NCBI GenBank assembly: GCA_046350635.1 | Contig: JAXLZY010000002.1 | Span: forward strand, 1-64,000 | Direction: 5' to 3' | DNA: 64,000 bases | DNA from: CAZMHJ01 sp046350635 | Lineage (GTDB): Bacteria; Patescibacteriota; Saccharimonadia; Saccharimonadales; CAIOMD01 | Shown here: positions 18,537 to 27,445 of the stretch, one piece after another | Layout: every line of letters begins with the position of its first letter | How positions within the stretch are numbered: position 1 is the first letter of the stretch | Position numbers and translations under genes: made by a program | Notes under the pieces: generated by a model | What the model was told of the DNA's origin: nothing | What the model saw: only the letters and a program-made list of their open reading frames with translations | The model's database searches: none

Positions 18537-20906
18537 TTATCGGCCGAGGGCTTCCTCTGTCTTTTTAATATCAATGGTGGTCTTTACTACGGTATCTGGC
18601 GCGAGTGATATGCTGTCGATGCCAATTTCGGCTAAGAAGCGAGCAAACTCAGGATAGTCAGATGGTGCTTGACCACAAATACCGATTTTAACACCTTTTT
18701 CTTTTGCAACGTGCACAACTTGTCGAATTAAGGCTTTGACGGCCTCATTATTTTCGTCATATACATGAGCCACCGTGTGGTTGTCACGATCAACACCAAG
18801 CGTTAGCTGAGTAAGGTCGTTACTGCCAATAGAGAAGCCATCAAATAGCTCAGCAAACTGTTCTGCCAAAATAACGTTCGAAGGAATTTCAACCATCATG
18901 TAGGCTTGGAACCCATTTTCGCCACGCTTTAGACCGTTTTCGGCCATAATACCGAGCACCTTGTGAGCCTCGTCTAAGTTACGGCAGAACGGTACCATTG
19001 CCTTAACGTTTGTAATACCCATATCGTCACGAACTTTTTTAATTGCCTTACATTCAAGCTCGAAAGCTTCGCGATACGATTCGCTATAGTAGCGACTCGC
19101 GCCACGCCAGCCAATCATCGGATTGTTTTCGACTGGTTCAAATTGCGTACCGCCTATTAGGTTAGCGTATTCATTCGTTTTAAAATCGCTAAAACGAATA
19201 ATCACATCATTGGGATAAAAAGCTGCACCGATAATCGACACACCCTCTGCCAACTTATCGACAAAGTACTGAGCCTTATCTTCGTAGCCCTTGGTCAATT
19301 CTTTAATTTGGGCACGAACAGCCTTATCCTTAACCTGGTCAAAGTGCAGGAGTGCGAGTGGATGAATTTTAATATGCGAATCAATAATAAACTCTTCGCG
19401 CGCAAGACCAACGCCATCGTTTGGAATCAGCGAATAGCTAAAGGCATGATCAGGTGAACCAATGTTCATCATGATTTTGGTGTGCGGACGCTGTAGGTCT
19501 TTTACATCAGTTCGGTCGACTTCATAGTGCAAAATGCCTTCGTAAACAGTGCCTTCATCGCCACCGCCACCACAGCTCACTGTAATTTCTTGGCCATCAT
19601 GGATTAGCTCAGACGCATTGCCTGTTCCGACGACACATGGAATACCAAGTTCGCGCGAAACGATAGCAGCATGGCAGGTTCGGCCACCTTTATCAGTTAC
19701 AATTGCGCTGGCAATTTTCATAATTGGCACCCAGTCTGGGTCAGTCATTTCGGTCACCAACACATCGCCTTCTTTAAAATCATCGATGTCCTTGACACTC
19801 ATAATCTTATTGGCTTTACCTGCGCCAATTTTATTACCAACACTTGTACCTTTTACGATTACCGTGCCTTCTTGGGCTAAGCGATATTCTTCGATAATAT
19901 TTTCGTCACGTCGTGACTGCACCGTTTCGGCTCGAGCCTGCACGATATATAACTGACCGTCGTCTTCATCGAGCGCCCATTCAATATCCATTGGGTGTCC
20001 ATAATGCTGCTCAATTAACATGCCCCAATGCGCGAGCGTTTTTACTTGATCGTCAGTAATCGAAAATCTATCTTGGTCATGCACTGCTACCGGCAGGTTC
20101 TTGGTGCGATTGCCGGCAGTTGGTATCATTTTAAGTTTTTTGCCACCAAGACGTTTTTTAAGGATCGCCATGGTTGGTTTAAAGACAATAAATTCATCGG
20201 GGCTAACGTGACCTTGCACAATGTTTTCGCCAAGCCCGTAAATTGAACTCACCACAACTGCGTTCTTAAAGCCAGATTCGGTATCGATGGTGAACATTAC
20301 ACCAGCACATTCGCTGCGTACTGCTACCATTTGCTGAATACCGACCGACAGCGCAACTTTCATGTGGTCAAACCCATTGGTCACTCGGTATACAATTGCA
20401 CGGTCAGTAAAGAGTGAAGCGATACATTCTTTTACATACTTAACGACATCTTGTTCGCCCTTAATATTCAAGAACGTTGCTTGCTGTCCTGCAAACGATG
20501 CGTTTGGTAAATCTTCTGCAGTAGCCGATGAGCGAATCGCAACTACCATGTCATCGTCACGTCCACACTTTTGGCAGAGCTCACGATACCCACGCTTAAT
20601 TTCTTCTTCGAAATCGTACGGTAGCTGTGCGTTTACAATCAACTCACGAATGTGATTTCCACGCGCTGCAAGATCGTGAATATTATTAACATCTAGGCCG
20701 ACTAAGGTATCAGAAATCTGCTGATTTAAACCAGCCTGGTCAAGGAAATACCGGTAGGCATCGGCGGTAGTTGCTACACCGTTTGGTAAATACACACCTT
20801 GGGGCCTAAGATGATGATACATTTCGCCCAGAGAAGCATTTTTACCACCCACCTGTGGTATGTCGTCAATTGATAATTCCTCGAAAAATTTTAGATATTT
20901 ATACAT
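18537..20906 (-). CDS. ppsA: Phosphoenolpyruvate synthase (pyruvate, water dikinase)
   Basis: 789 residues with the full layout: N-terminal ATP-binding domain (GGKNASLGEM, VAIRSSATAEDLPNASFAGQ), central swivelling phosphohistidine domain (GGRTCHAAIVSRELGIPCV, catalytic His) and a C-terminal PEP/pyruvate barrel (ending near GICGQAPSDYPEFARFL, active-site Cys). It makes PEP from pyruvate and ATP. First gene of the minus-strand glycolysis series; the gap to pyk is about 40 nt. The pairing with pyk suggests a reversible PEP/pyruvate node. Confidence 0.96.
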   Translation of the reverse strand: MYKYLKFFEELSIDDIPQVGGKNASLGEMYHHLRPQGVYLPNGVATTADAYRYFLDQAGLNQQISDTLVGLDVNNIHDLAARGNHIRELIVNAQLPYDFEEEIKRGYRELCQKCGRDDDMVVAIRSSATAEDLPNASFAGQQATFLNIKGEQDVVKYVKECIASLFTDRAIVYRVTNGFDHMKVALSVGIQQMVAVRSECAGVMFTIDTESGFKNAVVVSSIYGLGENIVQGHVSPDEFIVFKPTMAILKKRLGGKKLKMIPTAGNRTKNLPVAVHDQDRFSITDDQVKTLAHWGMLIEQHYGHPMDIEWALDEDDGQLYIVQARAETVQSRRDENIIEEYRLAQEGTVIVKGTSVGNKIGAGKANKIMSVKDIDDFKEGDVLVTEMTDPDWVPIMKIASAIVTDKGGRTCHAAIVSRELGIPCVVGTGNASELIHDGQEITVSCGGGGDEGTVYEGILHYEVDRTDVKDLQRPHTKIMMNIGSPDHAFSYSLIPNDGVGLAREEFIIDSHIKIHPLALLHFDQVKDKAVRAQIKELTKGYEDKAQYFVDKLAEGVSIIGAAFYPNDVIIRFSDFKTNEYANLIGGTQFEPVENNPMIGWRGASRYYSESYREAFELECKAIKKVRDDMGITNVKAMVPFCRNLDEAHKVLGIMAENGLKRGENGFQAYMMVEIPSNVILAEQFAELFDGFSIGSNDLTQLTLGVDRDNHTVAHVYDENNEAVKALIRQVVHVAKEKGVKIGICGQAPSDYPEFARFLAEIGIDSISLAPDTVVKTTIDIKKTEEALGR

Positions 20907-21006
20907 TTCGCCGTGCCTTGTTAAATTACTTCGCCTCCATCATACCACCGCTCGGCAAATTATGCTTGTGTTTATATCGGATATGCCTACGTTATAGGGG
21001 TGGTGC

Positions 21007-21012
21007 TATACT
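21007..21012 (+). promoter_or_regulatory. Extended -10 box of the adenylate-kinase-like gene
   Basis: TGC then TATACT; the hexamer ends 6 nt before the ATG at 21019, predicting a leaderless mRNA. No convincing -35 box. Confidence 0.45.
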
Positions 21013-21018
21013 GACACT

Positions 21019-21636
21019 ATGAACATGCAAAAAATAGAAATAATTAAACAATGGCTTGGTAGTGGCTCAATTAACTTTTTTGGACCTCCGTTTTCGGGTA
21101 AAGATACCCAGGCTAAACGAATTGCCGAAGCCGTGGGTGGTATTGTCGTATCAGGTGGCGATATTTTGAGGCATAGTCAGGACGACCCTGAGCTACAACG
21201 CATCATGGCCGAAGGTGGCGTGGTGCCTCCCGGAATGTTTTTACGAATTGTTCCTGCCTTCTTTTCGCATAATGAAATTGCAGGTAAGCCGCTCTTATTA
21301 AGTTCTGTTGGAAGACTTATGGACGAAGTGCCTGTTATTGAAAGCGCTACGAACGAATCAAACCATCCAATCAAAGCCGTTATTGTGTTAGAGCTAAGCC
21401 GGGATGATGTGTTTAGGCACTACGAAATATCAAAAAATCTAGGCGATCGTGGACAACGCGCAGACGATACACCCGAAGCACTCAATAAACGGCTCAACGA
21501 ATATGCAAAAACAGAACCCGTAATTGCCTATTACCGTGAGCACAACCATGTGCTCGAAATTGACGATACAAAAACTCCAGACGAAGTCACGACTGAAATT
21601 GTCGATGCTCTCTACAATTTAGCAACGCTTAACTAA
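21019..21636 (+). CDS. Adenylate kinase-like nucleoside monophosphate kinase
   Basis: 205 residues. The P-loop is GPPFSGKDTQ, followed by VSGGDILR at the NMP-binding position and DDTPEALNKRLNEY, the typical adenylate kinase arginine segment. The first glycines of the usual GxPGxGKGT are altered (Phe instead of Gly, Asp instead of Gly). The LID is minimal (NLGDRGQRADDT) with no zinc Cys. It could act on AMP or another NMP. The C-terminus overlaps the convergent fusion gene by 4 bases. Confidence 0.8.
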   Translation: MNMQKIEIIKQWLGSGSINFFGPPFSGKDTQAKRIAEAVGGIVVSGGDILRHSQDDPELQRIMAEGGVVPPGMFLRIVPAFFSHNEIAGKPLLLSSVGRLMDEVPVIESATNESNHPIKAVIVLELSRDDVFRHYEISKNLGDRGQRADDTPEALNKRLNEYAKTEPVIAYYREHNHVLEIDDTKTPDEVTTEIVDALYNLATLN

Positions 21637-23291
21637 GCGTTTGGTGCCGGTGAATCAATATGGGTCGATTCTTTACTTACTTTTAGACCGTCTATGTCAA
21701 CTTCGTATTCAATAAGCTCACCAAATGGCATTTCGAGTTTTTCGATATCCTCGTCGCTAATTGATTCAATGTATTTCATGAGTGCACGCAAACTATTACC
21801 GTGCGCCACAATTAAAATATTTTTGCCTGCCATAAGCTGTGGAACTATTTCGTTTTGATAGAACGGCACCGCCCGCTCGTATACCATTTTGAGTGTTTCA
21901 CCGCTTGGGATATCGTAATCCCAGCCACGACGCATTTTATTAAATTCTTCTTCGCCAATAAGCTCTTGCATGTCCCACTTATTTTTACCGGTATACTTAC
22001 CGTAATCTCGCTCATCAATAGCGCCTGAAACCTGCACGGGTACATCGAATTGCTGGCTGGCATTTAACATACCTTCGAGCGTTTCCATTGTACGAAGTTG
22101 CTCGGAACAATAGGCTTGATTAATAGTAATGTCTAAATCTTTAAGCGCTTGGCCAAGTAGCGCGGTTTCGTGAAACCCTTTTTGGCTTAAATGCACGTTA
22201 CGCCTGCCAGACCAGCGCCCAGTAGCGTTCCACTCTGATTCGGCATGACGCGTTAAAATTAATTTGCCTGTTTTTGGCTGCGGTGGTTGTACTTTGTTTG
22301 TGATATCGTCATACCAAAACCGGACGATGTTTTGGCAGGTCACACTATTGATACGACCAATTGCTTCTTCGGTATTAAAGGCATTATGAGGTGTTAAAAT
22401 GACGTTTGGCATTTTGTTAAGTGCCATCAAAGCTACACTTTGTTCAGCAGTAGTGGCTGGTAATGCATGGCTACGTAGTAATGCAACCTCTTCGTGGATA
22501 TCGAATAATTGTTCGCCTTCGAGTACATCAAGGGCAGCGCCAGCAAGTTTCTTGTTCTCTAGTGCATCAGCAAGTGCTTGCGTGTCAATAAGCTCACCAC
22601 GAGCGGTGTTAATAAGTACGGTTGTAGGTTTCATGAGCGCGAGTCGTTCGGCATTCAAGAGGTGTTTATTTTCTGGTGTTAGCGGCGCGTGCAGCGTAAT
22701 CACATCACTCATCGCCAGTAAATCTTCAAGCGATACATATTCAAAACCTAAACTTTTTGCGAGCTCGTCCTTAGCGAATGGATCAAAGGCCACCACTCGC
22801 ATTTCAAAGCCTTTAGCAATCTTAATCACATGCTGGCCAATATGACCGGTGCCGATAACGCCAATAGTTTTTTCGTGTAGGTCGCTACCCATCAACGAAT
22901 CAATCGCAACATCATGGTTCAAAAAACTAAGACTATCTGGAATTTTCCGAGTCAATACAAGTAATAGCGTAAATGCGTATTCTGCAACAGTTGACTCACC
23001 ATACGTTGGTACATTTACTACCGTCACACCGTGTTCGTCAGCTGCAACTAAATCGATATTGTTAAACCCTGTCGAACGACATGCAATTAATCGAAGCTTT
23101 GGTAGTTTTTCGATAATTTCCCGCGTAACGCTGCTGGTTACAAACACCGAAATAACTTCGGCATCTGCATTTAGATTCTCGGGGCTAATAGTTGATTCAA
23201 CATATTCCCAGTGGTGGTCCGTGCCCGTAAGTCCGTCGGTGAGTTGTTTTTTATCAAGTTCGGACGCATCATAAAAATAGATAAGTGCCAT
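21633..23291 (-). CDS. Fusion: D-2-hydroxyacid dehydrogenase plus phosphoglycerate mutase
   Basis: 552 residues from ATG 23291, which has GGAGG just upstream; the longer in-frame start lies before that site. Residues about 1-335 are a D-lactate-type dehydrogenase: GVIGTGHIGQHV (NAD fold), NTARGELIDT (Arg), GAALDVLEGE (Glu) and LTPHNAFNTEEA (His). Residues about 341-552 are a histidine phosphatase of the cofactor-dependent PGAM type: LTRHAESEWNATGRWSGRRN, ERDYGKYTGKNK and VAHGNSLRALMKY. One chain may thus carry both 3PG-to-2PG isomerisation and pyruvate-to-D-lactate reduction. Enolase is divergently encoded 49 bp away. Confidence 0.9.
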   Translation of the reverse strand: MALIYFYDASELDKKQLTDGLTGTDHHWEYVESTISPENLNADAEVISVFVTSSVTREIIEKLPKLRLIACRSTGFNNIDLVAADEHGVTVVNVPTYGESTVAEYAFTLLLVLTRKIPDSLSFLNHDVAIDSLMGSDLHEKTIGVIGTGHIGQHVIKIAKGFEMRVVAFDPFAKDELAKSLGFEYVSLEDLLAMSDVITLHAPLTPENKHLLNAERLALMKPTTVLINTARGELIDTQALADALENKKLAGAALDVLEGEQLFDIHEEVALLRSHALPATTAEQSVALMALNKMPNVILTPHNAFNTEEAIGRINSVTCQNIVRFWYDDITNKVQPPQPKTGKLILTRHAESEWNATGRWSGRRNVHLSQKGFHETALLGQALKDLDITINQAYCSEQLRTMETLEGMLNASQQFDVPVQVSGAIDERDYGKYTGKNKWDMQELIGEEEFNKMRRGWDYDIPSGETLKMVYERAVPFYQNEIVPQLMAGKNILIVAHGNSLRALMKYIESISDEDIEKLEMPFGELIEYEVDIDGLKVSKESTHIDSPAPNA

Positions 23292-23340
23292 ATCGCCTCC
23301 ATTATGGCACAAACATAAGCTTTATGAGAAGATAAAAGTA

Positions 23341-24609
23341 ATGGAAATAAAATCTATTGTTGCGAGACAAATTCTCGATTCTCGCGGGACACCTACGGTC
23401 GAAGCCGACGTTTGGCTTAATAATGGTGCCTTTGGCAGAGCTGCGGTACCGTCGGGTGCCTCAACCGGAAGCCACGAAGCGCACGAACTACGTGATGGTG
23501 GTGTAAAGTTTCATGGCCAGTCAGTATTTAAAGCCATTGAAAACATTCAAAATCTGATTTTGCCAGCCTTAAAGGGTGTCCCTGCAGACGACCAATTTAA
23601 GGTAGACCAAATTATGATTGAGCTTGATGGGGCGCCCGACAAATCACGGCTTGGTGCTAATGCCATTTTAGCGGTATCGCTTGCCAGTGCGCATGCAGCT
23701 GCGCGCGCTCGTGGTGTTTTACTCTACGATCATATTGCCGATATTGCACAACCAAAAGAAAAACTTTTGCCGATGCCAATGATGAATGTTTTGAACGGTG
23801 GTAAACATGCCAGCGGTTCTACTGATATTCAGGAATCTATGATTGTACCAATTGGTGCTCATTCGTTTGCCGAAGCAATACAGATTGCGGATGAAGTTTT
23901 TGTGTCGCTTAAAGAAGTCTTAAAACAAAATGATTACCCCACCACCGTGGGTGACGAAGGCGGTTTTGCGCCAAGCGTCAAAAACGGCAACGCTGAAGCC
24001 TTTGCACTCCTAACACAAGCAATTCAGAATGCAGGCTATACACCTGGCAAGGATGTTAGTTTTGCAGTTGATGTTGCGTCGAGCGAGTTATTTGCAGACA
24101 ATGTGTATAAATTTGCAGTTGAAGGTAAAGATTTTGTAGCCGATGAATTAGTTAGTTGGTATCAAAAATTAGTAGCCGACTACCCTATTGTTTCTATCGA
24201 AGATGGTATGGCCGAAGATGATTGGCAAGCCTGGCAAAAACTAGTTACTGCCCTGCCAAACACCCAGCTTGTTGGCGACGATTTGCTCGTAACTAATACT
24301 GAACGCCTGCAAAAAGCTATCGATCAAAAAGCTGCTAATGCAATACTAATTAAACCAAACCAAATTGGTTCATTAACCGAAACTATTCGAGCCATTCAGC
24401 TAGCTCAATCAAACGGCTGGAACTCAATTGTGTCTCACCGATCTGGTGAAACCGAAGACGTTAGTATTGTTCATATCGCGATTGGTACCGGTGCCGGACA
24501 AATCAAAACTGGCAGTTTATCGCGCAGTGAGCGTACTGCTAAATATAACGAATTATTGCGCTTAGAATCTATCGATTCATCGCTTAAACTTCATAACCCT
24601 TTCAATTAA
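23341..24609 (+). CDS. eno: Enolase
   Basis: 422 residues. It dehydrates 2-phosphoglycerate to phosphoenolpyruvate. Visible: ARQILDSRGTPTVE, AVPSGASTGSHEA, VGDEGGFAPS, SIEDGMAEDDW (metal ligands), GDDLLVTN, LIKPNQIGSLTET and SHRSGETED. Length normal. It is divergent from the PGAM-containing fusion gene, so the two enzymes of consecutive steps share one intergenic region. Confidence 0.97.
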   Translation: MEIKSIVARQILDSRGTPTVEADVWLNNGAFGRAAVPSGASTGSHEAHELRDGGVKFHGQSVFKAIENIQNLILPALKGVPADDQFKVDQIMIELDGAPDKSRLGANAILAVSLASAHAAARARGVLLYDHIADIAQPKEKLLPMPMMNVLNGGKHASGSTDIQESMIVPIGAHSFAEAIQIADEVFVSLKEVLKQNDYPTTVGDEGGFAPSVKNGNAEAFALLTQAIQNAGYTPGKDVSFAVDVASSELFADNVYKFAVEGKDFVADELVSWYQKLVADYPIVSIEDGMAEDDWQAWQKLVTALPNTQLVGDDLLVTNTERLQKAIDQKAANAILIKPNQIGSLTETIRAIQLAQSNGWNSIVSHRSGETEDVSIVHIAIGTGAGQIKTGSLSRSERTAKYNELLRLESIDSSLKLHNPFN

Positions 24610-25211
24610 AACTGTAGGATTCCAAGGTTGTTGCGTACAGTGACTATTTTATGCGGAAGTAGTTCATGTAACGCTTTCGCCGCGCCTGGTAATGCCTCGC
24701 GCGCGTAATCATCAACAACGACAACTGCACCTTCAGTCAGTCTGGGTAGAACTAGTTTGAGTGAATCGTGAATGCTGCTATAAAAATCACCATCTAAAAA
24801 TGCAAACGCGATATTTTGCGGTATATCTTTTTGGGTTAGTTCGTTAAACCAGCTTTTATGGATAATTGGTTGACGTACACCAGCTTTTGCAAACGTTTGC
24901 ACGAATTGCTTTTTACTTACCGCAAGCTCGCCGGCTGCAAATTGATCACCTGCTACACTTGCGTCTTTATCAGTCTTGGGTGGTAAACCTTCAAACGAAT
25001 CATACACATGCAATGTTTTATTGGAACTAGTTGCTAGCAATAATCGCTGTAAAAAAATGCTTGTGGTACCTATATAGCAACCAAATTCAACCACATCGCC
25101 TTCTGCTCCATAATCAATAACTCGCTCGAGTTCAGTAAGAATAGTTCTGACTTGGTCTTTGTTCACTTGGTTGGAAGCAAGTGGATATTTTTGTAATAGC
25201 TTATCTATCAT
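24606..25211 (-). CDS. TylF-like SAM-dependent methyltransferase
   Basis: 201 residues resembling the macrocin O-methyltransferase (TylF) family: VVEFGCYIGTTSIFLQRL (SAM site), HVYDSFEGLPP, FAFLDGDFYSSIHDSL and VVVVDDYAREALPGA with the metal-binding Asp pair. In other bacteria such enzymes methylate sugars or surface glycans; the substrate here is unknown. It overlaps the enolase stop by 4 bases, convergent. A TACTAT -10 lies 8 nt before the ATG. Confidence 0.85.
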   Translation of the reverse strand: MIDKLLQKYPLASNQVNKDQVRTILTELERVIDYGAEGDVVEFGCYIGTTSIFLQRLLLATSSNKTLHVYDSFEGLPPKTDKDASVAGDQFAAGELAVSKKQFVQTFAKAGVRQPIIHKSWFNELTQKDIPQNIAFAFLDGDFYSSIHDSLKLVLPRLTEGAVVVVDDYAREALPGAAKALHELLPHKIVTVRNNLGILQF

Positions 25212-25252
25212 GTGGGTTTATAGTACGTTTTTTGTGAGGGTTAATAAAGACT

Positions 25253-25357
25253 GGAGAATCGACCTACCTTTGGTAGGCTCGCAACTACATCTTTGAAAAC
25301 CAGTTTTCAAGAGTAGATTGCCTTGCAATTTGCCACAGGCAAATTTCACCCTGTTGC
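25253..25357 (-). repeat. Structured tRNA-embedded element, copy A (tRNA-Glu)
   Basis: On the minus strand, GCAACAGGG and TCGATTC, both matching the T-arm of the adjacent tRNA-Glu, are separated by an 86-nt insert (25348-25263). The insert forms hairpins ATTTGCC/GGCAAAT, TTGAAAA/TTTTCAA and CCTACC/GGTAGG. Copies B (44.7 kb) and C (59.8 kb) have the same order, length and insertion point, with different but still paired stems. No coding potential seen. Confidence 0.8.
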
Positions 25358-25393
25358 GACAACAAGGATTCTAATCACCCAAATTAACCAATC

Positions 25394-25417
25394 AAAAACA
25401 CCCACACAAGGTGGGTG
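25394..25417 (-). terminator. Intrinsic terminator after tRNA-Glu
   Basis: CACCCAC/GTGGGTG hairpin followed by TTTTT on the minus strand, between tRNA-Glu and element copy A. Confidence 0.85.
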
Positions 25418-25425
25418 ACTTTGAT

Positions 25426-25500
25426 TGGTGATCCCGAGGGGAATCGAACCCCTGTTGCCAGGATGAAAACCTGGTGTCCTAACCGTTAGACGACGGGACC
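25426..25500 (-). tRNA. tRNA-Glu (TTC)
   Basis: 75 nt with encoded CCA. Acceptor GGTCCCG pairs with CGGGATC, including one G-T pair; the anticodon loop TTTTCAT gives anticodon TTC. The T-arm reads ACAGGGGTTCGATTCCCCT. Confidence 0.95.
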
Positions 25501-25514
25501 AAAACGGCTAGAAA

Positions 25515-25543
25515 ATTGTACCAAAACAGAGGTCAATTGTCTA
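25515..25543 (-). promoter_or_regulatory. Promoter of tRNA-Glu
   Basis: TAGACA, 17-nt spacer, TACAAT with a preceding TGG; 14 nt upstream of the tRNA 5' end. Confidence 0.6.
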
Positions 25544-25547
25544 GCCA

Positions 25548-25574
25548 TAAAAAGAGACCTCAGTAAAGAGGCCT
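25548..25574 (-). terminator. Intrinsic terminator of the DUF11/PKD surface-protein gene
   Basis: AGGCCTC/GAGGTCT hairpin and a T-run on the minus strand, about 110 nt after the stop codon. A further 9-bp stem (AACACTAGC/GCTAGTGTT, 25624-25658) lies nearer the stop. Confidence 0.75.
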
Positions 25575-25681
25575 CCCTTTATATAAGTCTTGAGCGGTCA
25601 GTCAGTGCTCGTACTCAGTGGTTAACACTAGCATATTTTGGTTATTAACGCTAGTGTTTATCCACATCTACTAAGCAATGC

Positions 25682-27115
25682 TTAGTTGCCCAAGCGGCGA
25701 ATCATCCAAAGACGATAGCCAATGGCACTCAAGATACTTGCACCGATAAATAAACCAATGGTTTCTGTCGGACCAGTACTTGGAGTTGTTGTTGGCGGGG
25801 TAACTATTTCACCCTTTTCAAAGGTTACAACCTTTGCACAAGCTGCGCTTGTAGCTGTAACGAGCTTGCCGTTAACCATAAAGCTTGGGGTAACACGAAT
25901 CGTGTATGTACCGTCGGCAGCATAGCTGTGGCTTGCAGTCGTACCTGAAGTAACAAATGGGGTTGTTGAGTCACCGAAATCGAATGTTGAGCTCTTGTAT
26001 GTAGCACCATTTGTAGCGGTGTACTTAACAGTAGCGTTAACTTTTCGATCTGCACCAGTAGTTACGGTAAGTGCGTCACATGAATACTGTGGTTCTGATG
26101 GGTTACAAACACGAGTAATTGACGTGTCTGCTGTGTTAAAGAACTCATTCATATTTGCAGGATGAGCGACACCAATGTTGCGGAAGCTATTAGCACCACA
26201 AGCAAGTGCGCTTTCAGCTGGAGTGGTTACTTCAAACTGAACGTAAGCACCACCACCTGGGCCGTAAGTACCGATAACAATACCACCGTTATCAATGTTG
26301 TCACTGTTATACTTGACGCCATTTGGCTTTTCAGAGGTATAGAGCATTGTAGTACCAGGAACAAGCTTGAAGCCTGCTGGTAATGCATCACGAATAACAA
26401 CGTTGCTTTGTGTTGTGTTACCAGTGTTTTGATAGGTAATCAAGTACTGGAGAGTGTCACCTGGTTTTGCAGTATTTGACTGAGCCCAACCAGTTTGACC
26501 CTTAACACGAACTTCTTTTACAACTTTTACGCCAGGAACTTTTACACGTGCAAGCACGGTAACAGTAGCAGCAAAGTTATAACATGGCTTTTCGTTCTCA
26601 AGAACTAAGCCTTGACCACTGGTAACAACTGCGTCAGAAATCTTTGTTTCTACGTAGTTAACATTATCGTTCGTACCAGTGTTGTGTCGCCATACAGCAC
26701 TACCAGGGATATATTCAATCATTGCGTCAGCACGATTGAGATTTACCGTTGCAGTACCGGTGACAGTGTTTGAAGCATTGTCTGCACTTATAGTTGTGCG
26801 GACATCTTGCTTCGTACCAGCCGTTGTAGGCATGGTAATCTTAACGCGCAGATTGTTGGCAACATTGCCTGAATCTGGGTTTTCCATATTATGGTAATAA
26901 ACTTGAAACTTTACTACCTGATCATAGCTTGCGTTTACACTTGGGCTATATTTGGTATCGCCAGCTGTAACGTTGGCTACACCGATTGAACCTTCCAATT
27001 TAACTGAAGCGGCTGAGATAGTTGATACAGGGATAATTATCGCCATAGCAATTAATGCGGCTGCAATCAGTTTTTTAGGAAGCGAGCTAAACATGTAAGA
27101 AAATACGTTTTTCAT
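25682..27115 (-). CDS. DUF11/PKD cell-surface protein with C-terminal anchor
   Basis: 477 residues from ATG 27115, which has AGGAGG 4 nt upstream; the longer in-frame start lacks it. A signal peptide (about 1-36, cleavage near TISAAS) leads a beta-rich exported body: a DUF11-type segment (about 200-320, PGDTLQYLITYQNTGNTTQS) and a PKD-like domain (about 350-435, FDFGDSTTPF, HSYAADGTYTIRV). A Thr/Pro linker and a membrane helix plus RR end the chain; there is no LPXTG. The consensus promoter and strong Shine-Dalgarno suggest an abundant surface protein. Confidence 0.85.
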   Translation of the reverse strand: MKNVFSYMFSSLPKKLIAAALIAMAIIIPVSTISAASVKLEGSIGVANVTAGDTKYSPSVNASYDQVVKFQVYYHNMENPDSGNVANNLRVKITMPTTAGTKQDVRTTISADNASNTVTGTATVNLNRADAMIEYIPGSAVWRHNTGTNDNVNYVETKISDAVVTSGQGLVLENEKPCYNFAATVTVLARVKVPGVKVVKEVRVKGQTGWAQSNTAKPGDTLQYLITYQNTGNTTQSNVVIRDALPAGFKLVPGTTMLYTSEKPNGVKYNSDNIDNGGIVIGTYGPGGGAYVQFEVTTPAESALACGANSFRNIGVAHPANMNEFFNTADTSITRVCNPSEPQYSCDALTVTTGADRKVNATVKYTATNGATYKSSTFDFGDSTTPFVTSGTTASHSYAADGTYTIRVTPSFMVNGKLVTATSAACAKVVTFEKGEIVTPPTTTPSTGPTETIGLFIGASILSAIGYRLWMIRRLGN

Positions 27116-27230
27116 ACATCCTCCTTTATAAAAACTCATTAAAAAATTGTCGTCTTTAGATTACGCCAAATTGTTAAAGCACGAAGCTTAATTGTTACGG
27201 TCCCACCACACACAATTACATTCAATACTT

Positions 27231-27259
27231 ATTTTAGCATAAACTTTATTTTATGTCAA
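27231..27259 (-). promoter_or_regulatory. Strong promoter of the surface-protein gene
   Basis: Perfect -35 TTGACA, 17-nt spacer, TAAAAT -10; about 110 nt of leader before the ATG at 27115. One of the best sigma-70 matches in the window. Confidence 0.8.
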
Positions 27260-27356
27260 CTAATTGTTAAAGGACAAGATAAAATATGACGCCAAAATTG
27301 GCAGCATATTAAGTCTCATCATTACAGTTCGCTAACTTGGGTTGCCCCAGGGAGGG

Positions 27357-27404
27357 CGGGCTCGGCGCTTTAAGGGCGCCAAGCCCGCCACTCCACTGGA
27401 GTGG
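27357..27404 (-). terminator. Double GC-rich hairpin at the end of the GC-rich operon
   Basis: On the minus strand a CCACTCC/GGAGTGG hairpin is followed by a 12-bp GC-rich stem (about 27357-27368 with 27376-27387, one G-T pair). There is no T-run, so it may protect the 3' end rather than act as a classical intrinsic terminator. Confidence 0.6.
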
Positions 27405-27445
27405 TAGCCACGGATTACTCCGTAGCTATGATCTTCCCCTGCTGT

